Shown here in pieces: positions 16,043 through 24,691 of a stretch of 64,000 nt of DNA. Position 1 is the stretch's first letter. Every line of letters begins with the position of its first letter. A program made the position numbers and the translations under genes. This stretch comes from Flavobacterium sp. TR2 (GTDB lineage: Bacteria > Bacteroidota > Bacteroidia > Flavobacteriales > Flavobacteriaceae), in the NCBI RefSeq assembly GCF_025252405.1, contig NZ_CP104307.1, forward strand, positions 3,782,001-3,846,000. The letters are read 5' to 3'. Under the pieces are notes generated by a model that ran no database searches, was not told the DNA's origin, and worked only from the letters and a program-made list of their open reading frames with translations.

Positions 16043-17476
16043 TTACTTCATTTCCTTCAAAATACTTTCTGCTATTTTATTATAATCATCGTTGTAATGA
16101 TGCGAACCAGGAATTTCGACAGTTTTTATATCTGATTCTGCGAAACGTTTACGGGTTTCGGATTCTTCTTCACTTCCAAAAAAACAGACTGGGTTATAAG
16201 CTTTGATTTTTTTTATTTCAGCAATCACATCGTAGTCGTCATTTGAGCTTTCCAAACTTAACATATCGGCAATATGAATTTCAAAATCGGCTTTTACATC
16301 TGGCGATAACGAATAAATACCTTTTAGTTTTTCTTTTAAAGTTTCTGGCAAATTAGCAGCCGCAAACGGAACAACAGATGCTCCAAATGAATAACCTACC
16401 AGAATAAACTTTTTTTTGTTCCATTGCTGCAAATAATGCTCGACTGCTTTTGAAATAGAAGTTGAGGTTTCGGATGGCGTTTTGGCATTCCAAAAATATT
16501 TCTGAGCATCAAGTCCAATAACTGCAACTCCCCTTTCGGCAAGCGCCTCTCCAACCGATTGGTCAAAACTTGTCCACCCGCCATCACCTGAAATTAAAAA
16601 AGCAACGGGAAGATTTTCGTCTTTATTTTTTGTCGGGATTAATGTTAAAGGCATTTCAAACGGAAGGGGAACCAAATGCTGCTCTTTTAATAATGAATTT
16701 TGTTCTGATTTCTGTTTTGCGTAACTAGGCGTATTTATAATTTCTTTATAAGCTTCAATAAATTGCGGCAGCCAGTTTTTTGTAACAGAAAATCCATGTC
16801 CTACTTTAGAAAGCGAAATTAATTTTCCTAGCTTCAGTCCATCCATATACTTTTTTGTATCTGCGTAATTGCACACCTGATCGGTTGTGCCTTGCAAGAC
16901 AATAAAAGGCGCAGTGAGTTTTTCTGTTTTTTCAAGATAATAGGCTTTTCCTGCTTTTAAAACATGAGATGTCAATCCAGAACCATCGCATAGAGTCCGA
17001 TCTGTTTCTATATCTGGACAAAATCCTAAAGCAATTCCACCGCTAAAAGTATTCGCTGGCGCTTGGGCTAACATTCCATAAACTAAAGTTGCTCCAGAAG
17101 AATAGCCTACCAAAATAGGTTTTAAATATTGCTTCAGTTTTAATTTTTTCTGCAAAATCAGACTCAATTCTTCAAAATCGCCTGCAGGATAATAACATTT
17201 CGATTTTTCTTTTTTTATGCTTTTAAAGTAATGCTGAATATCAACTCCTGCCACCAAAGCTCCTTGATCTACAATATTTTTTGCCATATCTACAACGCCA
17301 CTATTCCAACCTCCATCACCAGAAATAAATAGCACCACTGCATTAGGCGCTGTTTTGGGTTTGTATAATGTAACTTTTCCAAATGCACCAACTTTTATGG
17401 TGTCAGCATTTGAGGCAAAAATGTTATTTCCAAAAATAAAAACGAAAAGAAAAATTAGAGCTGTTTTATCCATCAT
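16043..17476 (-). CDS. AcvB/VirJ-family protein (putative aminoacyl-phosphatidylglycerol hydrolase)
   Basis: A 477-aa protein with a signal peptide (about 20 residues, ending near NIFASNA) and two alpha/beta-hydrolase-like VirJ domains. Domain 1 (about 30-240) has VVLFISGDGGWNSGVVDMA and the nucleophile elbow VGYSSGA. Domain 2 (about 275-477) has VAFLISGDGGWTSFDQ, the elbow VGYSFGA and a late SHHYN histidine. It is periplasmic by prediction. Agrobacterium AcvB is encoded with the MprF homologue LpiA and hydrolyses lysyl-phosphatidylglycerol. Here it is the third gene after an MprF homologue on the same strand (20-bp gap to DUF998), so the same pairing is likely. Confidence 0.82.
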   Translation of the reverse strand: MMDKTALIFLFVFIFGNNIFASNADTIKVGAFGKVTLYKPKTAPNAVVLFISGDGGWNSGVVDMAKNIVDQGALVAGVDIQHYFKSIKKEKSKCYYPAGDFEELSLILQKKLKLKQYLKPILVGYSSGATLVYGMLAQAPANTFSGGIALGFCPDIETDRTLCDGSGLTSHVLKAGKAYYLEKTEKLTAPFIVLQGTTDQVCNYADTKKYMDGLKLGKLISLSKVGHGFSVTKNWLPQFIEAYKEIINTPSYAKQKSEQNSLLKEQHLVPLPFEMPLTLIPTKNKDENLPVAFLISGDGGWTSFDQSVGEALAERGVAVIGLDAQKYFWNAKTPSETSTSISKAVEHYLQQWNKKKFILVGYSFGASVVPFAAANLPETLKEKLKGIYSLSPDVKADFEIHIADMLSLESSNDDYDVIAEIKKIKAYNPVCFFGSEEESETRKRFAESDIKTVEIPGSHHYNDDYNKIAESILKEMK

Positions 17477-17496
17477 AATTCTTTTTTAGCATTAAA

Positions 17497-18150
17497 TTAA
17501 AACTTAATTTTCTTATCATACATTAGTATAGCAAGAACAATAAAATAGATATAGAGATTCAGCATGAAAAGCCTTTGCCATAAACCTTTGTAAAGAGAAA
17601 TAAAATTAGTTTCGCTTGAAGAGAAACGAAATGTAAACAGTATTGTCATTATGAGTCCGAGGGTAAAAACAATCCATGAAAAAACATAAAATTGAGGCTT
17701 TCTTTCTATTGCAATTGCTTTTCTGAGCACCAAAGGGAGCACTAAAGCCGCAACAACTCCAACGCCTCCTGCCAAACTGTGCATCAAAAAAGAGCTGGTC
17801 ATCTTTCCATCAATTTTATCTGCCTTAAATAAACCAGAACCAATTCCTTCACCTAAACCATAAAGAATAATGAACAGTGAACCTAATTTTATATTTTTAG
17901 AATGGCCATGAAATGTATTTCTAAAAATAATTCCGAAGCAGATAAATATCATTCCAATGCAGATCCACCAAATCGAAATTATATTTGAAACCGGACTCAT
18001 GCTGGCTCCTAAAGAACTCATAGTATTTTTTAGCTGACTATACCCAGCATAATAGCTTCCCAATGCAAACACAACAATAAAATCTGAAACACAAGTCAAA
18101 ATGCAGATTACTGCCACTATTTTTGCCCAATTGAATTGTGTTGTTTTCAT
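17497..18150 (-). CDS. DUF998 membrane protein
   Basis: A 217-aa integral membrane protein with about six hydrophobic segments (KIVAVICILTCVSDFIVVFAL, IISIWWICIGMIFICFGIIF, LGSLFIILYGLGEGIGSGLF, LAGGVGVVAALVLPLVL, FYVFSWIVFTLGLIMTILF and the C-terminal LFMLNLYIYFIVLAILMY). The pattern, with a Gly-rich GLGEGIGSG helix and a following SFLMHSLAGG, fits the DUF998 family. It lies between MprF (11-bp gap) and AcvB (20-bp gap) in one transcription unit. A role in aminoacyl-lipid handling is possible by association only. Confidence 0.72.
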   Translation of the reverse strand: MKTTQFNWAKIVAVICILTCVSDFIVVFALGSYYAGYSQLKNTMSSLGASMSPVSNIISIWWICIGMIFICFGIIFRNTFHGHSKNIKLGSLFIILYGLGEGIGSGLFKADKIDGKMTSSFLMHSLAGGVGVVAALVLPLVLRKAIAIERKPQFYVFSWIVFTLGLIMTILFTFRFSSSETNFISLYKGLWQRLFMLNLYIYFIVLAILMYDKKIKF

Positions 18151-18161
18151 ACTGCCTACAA

Positions 18162-20789
18162 TTACGGTTTTACAACTTTATTCAGAACAATTGGAGCTTG
18201 AAGCAAATCGTAATCATGAGAATAAACCAAGTATTTGTTATGCCAAACGGGAGAAAATTTTTCTTTAAAGTCACGCAAACCTTTATAGTGAGAAAAAAAC
18301 TTGATTCTTTCGTAAGCAAACTTCATTGATTTTTCTGGAAAAGTAGTGGCTTCTTCCATTCCGCTCATTGCCGCCAATCCGAGATTTACTGAGGCATATC
18401 CCTGCGATTTTAAATACGTAAAAAGCTCTATAAGAATAAAATCCATGATACCATTTGGAGCATCGCTTGTTTTGCGAATCAAATCATAAGTTCCTTCGTT
18501 TTCAGCATAATCTGGAATTACATTTAAAAAAGCGACAATTTTTTCTTCTGCATTATCAACCGTAATAATAGTCTGCTGTTTTAGTTCTTCCCAGTCAAAT
18601 TTTCCTTGCGAAAAGATAATTTCGTTTCTTCCTGTGCTATCCAGCCATTCATCGCTTACGGCTTTAATTTTCTGAAGCACTCCATCTTTTATTGGCGGCG
18701 TATAAATAGTAGTTTTAAAACCTTTCTCTTTGACTTTGCTTATTGCATTCCGCAACGATTTTTTTGCACCGCCTTCTAATGTAAATAGCGATAAATCGAC
18801 AACTCCCTCCTGACCAATAAACAAGTTCTTTTTTTGCAATGAAGCAAACAAACCTATATTTTCTTCTGAAACACGATAATAGATGCTTCTGAGCCCATTT
18901 TCGTAGCAGTAAACATCAAATTCTGTGATGCATTGCTTCATTTCTTCAGCTGATTCTGCAACTGGATTTTCTAATACGACAGCAAAATTATCTGCAACAC
19001 GATATGCTAAAAAAGCCTTCTGATTTTTGGAAATAAAAATAGTCTTATCATCATAGGTTTTAAAATAATCCAAAGAAGATGAGCCGTATTGCTTTAGAAT
19101 CTCATTCGCTACAGCAAAATCATTTTCAACCGCTTCTTTTTTAATCGTATACGGACGGATTAACGCATAAAGCAAAAATCCTAACGATAAGAATCCGCAG
19201 ATATTTATCGATATTAGAAAGTGCCTTGCAAAACGATCCAAAGGAACTAAATCTGAACTTCCAATCAGAAAATAATTTTGAAGCGTATATTTTATCGATT
19301 GAAGCCAGTTGAAATCAATATTAAAATGTTTTTTGTCTAAGAAATAAAAACCTAAAACGCCATAAATTAAAACAGCTGAAATGCTAATTAAAACGGTCTT
19401 AAAACCTACATTCTGCAAATGAGAATTGCTTTTTACATAGTACTCTTTCCTGGTTACAATGAGACTGATCAGAACGATTAATGCAATTAGGGCTTCTTCA
19501 TAATCTATTGCTTTGGCAAGGTTTCCTAGAACAGAAATACCTGTCAGGAAAACAGAAAACCACCACGCGGTACGTAATCCTTTGAGCATAAAAGCGGCGT
19601 TAACGAGCATAAATAACCCAGCAGTTATCACAAAATAATTGGACACTTTAATGGCAGAAATTGGAATTATATCTTCTAAAGCATCCAAACGTTCTGAAAT
19701 AGCAGGCGTCAAAACAGATATTATATTGATTAGCCCTAATATAAAAATTAGGAAAGAAGGTATAATACGCATTAATAGTTTATTGGCACTCAATAAAAAC
19801 AATGCTGCTCCTGCCAATAGCGGAATCCAAAATTCAAAGAAACGATACAAAAAAGTTATGGCTATCGCATTGACGTTCTGAAAGCCAAACTGTATCAATA
19901 CGAAACTCATTGAGATTTCTATGGCTCCAAGCCCGCGAAGAAAAGGAGAAACGATTAAAAATATAACCGAAATAATATAGCCCATTATAGCCGCTGTTAA
20001 CGATGGCGAAAATCCTAGCGCAATCATGGCTACATATAAATGCGCGATTCCGACAAACTCAATCATTACGGAATAAAAAACAACTAACAGGAATTTATTT
20101 TTGATGATTCTATTATTTCTCAAATCCTCCATGAAAACCTCGGCCGAAGGAAAAAATCTTATGATAATGTTGTAGAAAAATCCTCTCTCCAGAACCGAAA
20201 CATAAATATAATACAGCAAAATGCTTAATCCTGCCACGGTAGCAAAGGCATACCATTCGCCAGCGCCTGTAGTGCCTTGAAAAAAAGAATAGATTAATGC
20301 AGGAATTGCCACAATGATCACAGAGAGTATTCCGACGAAACCATAAACAATTGAGGCAAAATGAATTTGAGTTGCTTTTATCCCCTTCTTTTCTATGGGT
20401 TTTGTAAAAAAAGCTAAAGACGAAATTCCGCCGGCAGGAAGAAAAACACTAACAAAGTTTCGTTTTAAAAAGAGAACAACTGCATCTGCAAATGCAATTT
20501 TACTTTGCACCGCCTTAAAAGAAGCATAATACATTAATGCTTGCAATGCTATATAAATAACGGCTAAAAAGACACCGCATAAAACCCAAAAACTGCTGGC
20601 ATTTGCAATTACATTTTTGACTTCTTTCAGTTCCGAATTTTCATGTTTGATAAACCAAATTCCTATTCCGAGAAAAAAAATAGTAAAAACAGATTGTCTA
20701 ATAATTTTATCATTTTCTCGTATAAAGGAGATTCCTTTTTTCTCTTTAAAAAAAACAAGAAATCTATTAGAAATGGATTGTACTTTCAT
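18162..20789 (-). CDS. mprF: MprF-like aminoacyl-phosphatidylglycerol synthase/flippase
   Basis: An 875-aa membrane protein of MprF length. The N-terminal ~560 residues contain about 14 membrane helices of the LPG flippase/synthase type (e.g. FLPAGGISSLAFF, FLRGLGAIEISM). The C-terminal ~300 residues are the cytoplasmic DUF2156 transferase domain with SLDYFKTYDDKTIFISKNQKAFLAYR and the late conserved LGLAAMSG and FKEKFSPVW. The family transfers Lys, Ala or Arg from aminoacyl-tRNA to phosphatidylglycerol and flips the product, which lowers surface negative charge and protects against cationic peptides. The amino acid used cannot be predicted. It is the first gene of the mprF-DUF998-acvB unit. 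Confidence 0.88.
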   Translation of the reverse strand: MKVQSISNRFLVFFKEKKGISFIRENDKIIRQSVFTIFFLGIGIWFIKHENSELKEVKNVIANASSFWVLCGVFLAVIYIALQALMYYASFKAVQSKIAFADAVVLFLKRNFVSVFLPAGGISSLAFFTKPIEKKGIKATQIHFASIVYGFVGILSVIIVAIPALIYSFFQGTTGAGEWYAFATVAGLSILLYYIYVSVLERGFFYNIIIRFFPSAEVFMEDLRNNRIIKNKFLLVVFYSVMIEFVGIAHLYVAMIALGFSPSLTAAIMGYIISVIFLIVSPFLRGLGAIEISMSFVLIQFGFQNVNAIAITFLYRFFEFWIPLLAGAALFLLSANKLLMRIIPSFLIFILGLINIISVLTPAISERLDALEDIIPISAIKVSNYFVITAGLFMLVNAAFMLKGLRTAWWFSVFLTGISVLGNLAKAIDYEEALIALIVLISLIVTRKEYYVKSNSHLQNVGFKTVLISISAVLIYGVLGFYFLDKKHFNIDFNWLQSIKYTLQNYFLIGSSDLVPLDRFARHFLISINICGFLSLGFLLYALIRPYTIKKEAVENDFAVANEILKQYGSSSLDYFKTYDDKTIFISKNQKAFLAYRVADNFAVVLENPVAESAEEMKQCITEFDVYCYENGLRSIYYRVSEENIGLFASLQKKNLFIGQEGVVDLSLFTLEGGAKKSLRNAISKVKEKGFKTTIYTPPIKDGVLQKIKAVSDEWLDSTGRNEIIFSQGKFDWEELKQQTIITVDNAEEKIVAFLNVIPDYAENEGTYDLIRKTSDAPNGIMDFILIELFTYLKSQGYASVNLGLAAMSGMEEATTFPEKSMKFAYERIKFFSHYKGLRDFKEKFSPVWHNKYLVYSHDYDLLQAPIVLNKVVKP

Positions 20790-20977
20790 ATTTACACCAT
20801 AAGAAAATTTAGTAATGAAAATATATGTCTTGGCTCGTAATAAATTTACAATAATTATCTCTTAGTTAAAAATTTACCTCAATATTTTTTAGCTCGCAGC
20901 CACACCTATTATTAAGAAGATTCTCTATATTTGAATTAAATTGCATCTTATATTTTATACGCTAGAAATCTAAATCT

Positions 20978-21763
20978 ATGAGAATACATTTTACTAAAGC
21001 AGTATTATTTTTATTGTTCTTATCTTTATTTTCATGTGAAAATAAAAAACCGAAATCAGCCCCTAAACCGGCATACAAAGCGGGTGTAATTTTATCTTTT
21101 GATGATGCTTATGTTGACGAATGGTCAGAAGCAGATCAAGCCTTGCGAAAGTATGCTTGGAAAGCGACTTTTAATGTCTGCCGCATAGATTCTATTGGCG
21201 CGCCAGAAATTAAAACACTATTAGAAATGCAAAAATACGGCCATGAGATCGCTGGACATGGTTATCATCATTACAATGCTGTAAAGTTTACTAAGCAATT
21301 TAACGTCAAAGAATACTTAAAACAAGAAATAGATCCAATGATTGTTTCTATGAAAAAAAAGGGATTCAATGTGACTTCTTTTGCTTATCCGTACGGCGAA
21401 AGATCAGATTCTTTAGATCAGGCATTATCTCCTTTGTTTAAAATTATTAGAGGACGAGCATTTGGAGGTGAAATCCCAGAAAAACAGGACAGTTATTTTG
21501 ATAATTCTAAAATTGTTTTTGCTTTTGATATTGACAACAGCCATATTCATTTCAGCATTCCGTATGTACTTGAACTATTGGATTATGCCAAAAAGAACAA
21601 TAAAATTCTCCTTCTATGCGGTCATAAACCCGTTAAAGAAGTAACCGAAAATTATCAGGTCAAAATTGAAACTTTAGAATTTATCTGTAAATACATGAAA
21701 TTGAATGATCTTAAATTCTATAAACTTTCAGATTTAGACAATTTGGTTTCGCCTCAGCTTTAA
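20978..21763 (+). CDS. Polysaccharide deacetylase-family lipoprotein
   Basis: A 261-aa protein. The signal peptide ends in a lipobox (LSLFSC, Cys20), so it is probably a lipoprotein. The NodB-like domain begins with VILSFDDAYVDEW (motif 1, catalytic Asp and metal Asp) and has AGHGYHHYN (the metal-binding HxxxH-like motif 2) and FAYPYGERSD (motif 3). Such enzymes remove acetyl groups from chitin, peptidoglycan or other polysaccharides. The spacing of the two histidines (HGYHH) is slightly unusual. A TATATTTG -7-like element at 20926-20933 may be its promoter. The next gene, 46 bp downstream, is a serine hydrolase. Confidence 0.78.
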   Translation: MRIHFTKAVLFLLFLSLFSCENKKPKSAPKPAYKAGVILSFDDAYVDEWSEADQALRKYAWKATFNVCRIDSIGAPEIKTLLEMQKYGHEIAGHGYHHYNAVKFTKQFNVKEYLKQEIDPMIVSMKKKGFNVTSFAYPYGERSDSLDQALSPLFKIIRGRAFGGEIPEKQDSYFDNSKIVFAFDIDNSHIHFSIPYVLELLDYAKKNNKILLLCGHKPVKEVTENYQVKIETLEFICKYMKLNDLKFYKLSDLDNLVSPQL

Positions 21764-21809
21764 TACCTATAGATTGAATTACCACTAACATAAAAATAGC
21801 TTTTTTAAA

Positions 21810-22934
21810 ATGAAAAAATTTCTACTAACATTAAGCCTAATTCTATGTATTGTAATGGCTTATTCACAAAAAAGTGCAATTCCTGCAGACAACAAACTCC
21901 AAACAAAGCTAGATTCGTTGGTAAACAAATCTGCGATCCCGTTTATGTCAGAAAGTTCAAGAGTTGGTCTCTCTATAGGAATCATTAAAGACGGAAAAGA
22001 ATATTTTTATAATTACGGCTCGACTCAAAAAGAAAAGCAGATTCTGCCAACTGCAAGTACGATTTACGAATTGGCTTCAAACAGTAAAACATTCTCTTCT
22101 ACATTATTAGCAAGAGCCGTTTTGAACAAAAAAGTAAACCTCACAGATGATATTCGAAAATACTTAAACCAAGATTATCCAAATCTTCAATATAATGGAA
22201 CTCCAATTACACTGTTAAATCTAGCCAATCTTACTTCTGCCCTCCCAAATTGGATGCCAGACAGCAGAGAACTTTTTGCCAAAGCAAACCCAGATTCTAT
22301 TGCATACCTATTAGATGCCGTACATAGAAAGTATAGCAGAAACCAATTTTACACCGATTTGCATAAAGTGAAATTAGATACAATTCCTGGTGCATTGGCA
22401 AGACACTGCAACACCGCCGCTCAATTATTGGGACATATTATGGAAACGGTTTATGGAGAAAAATTCGGAACATTAATAAGAAACCAATTTACAACTCCGC
22501 TCAAAATGAAAAACACAGTTTTATTGGGCAATGGCAAAATTCCGGCTTCAATGGCATTTGGATATGATGCCAAAGGAAGAAAAATGCCTTTTATAGATTG
22601 GGAAGATATTCAGGTTGCGGCGTCTATCGCTTCTTCAACTTCAGATATGTTGAAATATATCAAATATCATTTGAATGAAAAAAATGAAGATGCCAAACTT
22701 AGCCATCAGCCAACTACGGGAGACATTCGCAAAGGTGCAATTGCCTTAAACTGGAAAATAACCAAACCTGAAAATGGCCCAATACGAATTTCGCACACAG
22801 GCGGAAGTTTAGGTTTTAGTTCTTATGTTGTTTTTTCTCCAGAAATGAATTCGGGAATAATTCTTTTTGCAAATGATTCTGATATGAAAACTCAAAATGA
22901 ACTCATCAAATTGGCTGAAATGATTTTGTATTAA
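21810..22934 (+). CDS. Beta-lactamase/DD-peptidase-fold serine hydrolase (class C-like)
   Basis: A 374-aa secreted protein with a signal peptide ending near AYSQKS. The active-site SxxK is in ELASNSKTFSS, and the KTG-equivalent is HTGGSLGFSSY. The second motif, usually YxN, reads HCN in LARHCNTAAQLLGHIME, so the general-base Tyr appears to be replaced by His. This makes ordinary beta-lactamase activity doubtful and suggests an esterase, peptidase or altered enzyme. It may be co-transcribed with the upstream deacetylase (46-bp gap). Confidence 0.8.
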   Translation: MKKFLLTLSLILCIVMAYSQKSAIPADNKLQTKLDSLVNKSAIPFMSESSRVGLSIGIIKDGKEYFYNYGSTQKEKQILPTASTIYELASNSKTFSSTLLARAVLNKKVNLTDDIRKYLNQDYPNLQYNGTPITLLNLANLTSALPNWMPDSRELFAKANPDSIAYLLDAVHRKYSRNQFYTDLHKVKLDTIPGALARHCNTAAQLLGHIMETVYGEKFGTLIRNQFTTPLKMKNTVLLGNGKIPASMAFGYDAKGRKMPFIDWEDIQVAASIASSTSDMLKYIKYHLNEKNEDAKLSHQPTTGDIRKGAIALNWKITKPENGPIRISHTGGSLGFSSYVVFSPEMNSGIILFANDSDMKTQNELIKLAEMILY

Positions 22935-23059
22935 AAACCGAATTTAAAAGCCTGATTCTTTCAGTTTTTTTTCTTTTTGCTGCGCAAAGATTTACTCTTA
23001 AAAAAATACAGAGAATAAATACTTTTAATTACTTTTAATGCATCAATTCTATTTGCAAA

Positions 23060-23977
23060 ATGATTATTAAGAAAAAAGATAACTGGTTTAAAATGCTCTT
23101 CGAATGGAAAGGTTCAGTTTTACCCCAGCTTATTCCGCGATTGTTTTTACTCTTTCTATTTTCTTTTCTTGTTTTCTATTACAAATCTTTTTTACTAGAA
23201 TATAATCTCCATATAAATCCTGCAATTTTTACTTTATTCGGAATTGCGCTTGCAATATTTCTTGGTTTTAGAAACAATGTGAGCTACGACCGTTTTTGGG
23301 AAGGAAGAAAACTCTGGGGTGCTTTATTGAATGATTCCAGATCACTTGCAAGACAAAGCATTACACTTTTAAACTCTAAAGAAAATAAAGCTGAAAGTCA
23401 AAATTTTATCAATTTGCTGATTGCTTTTGTGTATGCTTTAAAACATCAATTGCGAGATACTGATGCTAGTGAAGATTTAAATCGCCTGCTTTCCTCAGAT
23501 TTTAGGGATAGGTTAAAAGATGTCCATTTTAAGCCAATCATTATTCTAAAAGAATTGGGACTTTGGGTAAAAAAGGCAAAAGAAGAAGGCAAGATTGATG
23601 GTTTGGCACAATTGGCATTTGAAGAAAATTTGAATAAACTTTCAGACATTGTTGGCGGATGCGAAAGAATTGCCAGCACTCCTATTCCGTATACTTACAG
23701 TGTATTATTACATCGAACTGTTTACATTTATTGCTTTATGCTTCCATTTGGTTTTGTTGAAACATTAGGATGGATTACACCATTCGTAATTGTTTTTATT
23801 GCCTATACTTTTGTTGCGTTAGAAGCAATTGCAGACGAATTGGAAGAACCTTTTGGCGTTCAGCCAAATGATCTTGCATTAGATGCTATGTCTCTTATGA
23901 TCGAAAATACACTTTTAGAATTAAACAATCAGGAAACAATTGCCAAGAAAACTTCTAATGAATATTATATTACCTAA
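23060..23977 (+). CDS. Bestrophin-family ion channel
   Basis: A 305-aa membrane protein of the bacterial bestrophin (UPF0187) size. It has paired N-terminal helices (LIPRLFLLFLFSFLVFYY, INPAIFTLFGIALAIFLGFR), the signature FRNNVSYDRFWEGRKLWGALLNDSRSLARQ, two later helices (IYCFMLPFGFVETLGWITPF), and the DELEEPFG segment that corresponds to the acidic gate-proximal region. Bacterial bestrophins conduct monovalent ions across the inner membrane. The two-component system follows 15 bp downstream, so the channel may be in the same operon. Confidence 0.88.
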   Translation: MIIKKKDNWFKMLFEWKGSVLPQLIPRLFLLFLFSFLVFYYKSFLLEYNLHINPAIFTLFGIALAIFLGFRNNVSYDRFWEGRKLWGALLNDSRSLARQSITLLNSKENKAESQNFINLLIAFVYALKHQLRDTDASEDLNRLLSSDFRDRLKDVHFKPIIILKELGLWVKKAKEEGKIDGLAQLAFEENLNKLSDIVGGCERIASTPIPYTYSVLLHRTVYIYCFMLPFGFVETLGWITPFVIVFIAYTFVALEAIADELEEPFGVQPNDLALDAMSLMIENTLLELNNQETIAKKTSNEYYIT

Positions 23978-23992
23978 TTTACTTCAAAAGCC

Positions 23993-24691
23993 ATGAACAA
24001 AGTTTTATTAGTTGAAGATGATCCTAGAGTAGCATCTTTTATTACAAGAGGCCTCGAAGAACAGTTGTATCAGGTAAAAAATGTCAGCAAGGGTTTTGAT
24101 GCCATTAATGAAGTAATGGAGAATACTTATGATATTATCATTCTTGACATTATGCTTTCTGACCTTTCTGGTTTTGAAGTCTGCGAAGTTTTGAGAAACC
24201 GAAAAATAATTGTTCCTATTCTTATTTTAAGCGCTCTTGACACTCCGCAGGAAAAAGTGAGAGGATTAAAAGCTGGAGCCGATGATTATTTGGCCAAACC
24301 CTTTTTATTTGAAGAACTTCTTGCCCGAATCAACGCTCAGCTTCGCCGTACTGAATTTAGCTCTGGTGTTTTAGATTTTCAATCTTATGCTGGAATCAAA
24401 ATCAATATGAAAGAACAAAGCGCCACTAGAGATGGTAAAGATTTGAAACTTTCTTCCAGAGAACTAAAACTTCTGATCTTTTTTATGAAAAACCGAGAAA
24501 CAGCTTTGTCTAGAATTGCCATTGCAGAAGCTGTTTGGGATATGGATCTTGATATGAGCATCAATACGGTTGATGTTTATATTAATTATTTAAGAAATAA
24601 AGTCGACAAGAACTTTCCTTTTCCGCTTATACATACCATAAAAGGCACCGGATATATGCTTAAAAATAAGGTTCATGAATCTCAAGAATAA
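23993..24691 (+). CDS. OmpR-family response regulator
   Basis: A 232-aa protein. The receiver domain (1-120) has the acidic pair VEDDPR, the phospho-acceptor Asp in DIIILDIMLSDLSG, and the late Lys in DDYLAKPF. The winged-helix DNA-binding domain (about 130-228) has LSSRELKLLIFFMKN and the recognition-helix region INTVDVYINYLRNKVD. The 3' end overlaps the histidine kinase gene by 17 bp, so the two are a cognate pair. Targets are unknown; the adjacent bestrophin and Oar-like receptor are candidates. Confidence 0.92.
   Translation: MNKVLLVEDDPRVASFITRGLEEQLYQVKNVSKGFDAINEVMENTYDIIILDIMLSDLSGFEVCEVLRNRKIIVPILILSALDTPQEKVRGLKAGADDYLAKPFLFEELLARINAQLRRTEFSSGVLDFQSYAGIKINMKEQSATRDGKDLKLSSRELKLLIFFMKNRETALSRIAIAEAVWDMDLDMSINTVDVYINYLRNKVDKNFPFPLIHTIKGTGYMLKNKVHESQE

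Noticed and set aside
16000..16206. 68-aa plus-strand ORF near the end of the AcvB-like gene
   Set aside because: It is antisense to the AcvB C-terminus and to the DUF488 remnant; the minus-strand reading has recognisable motifs.
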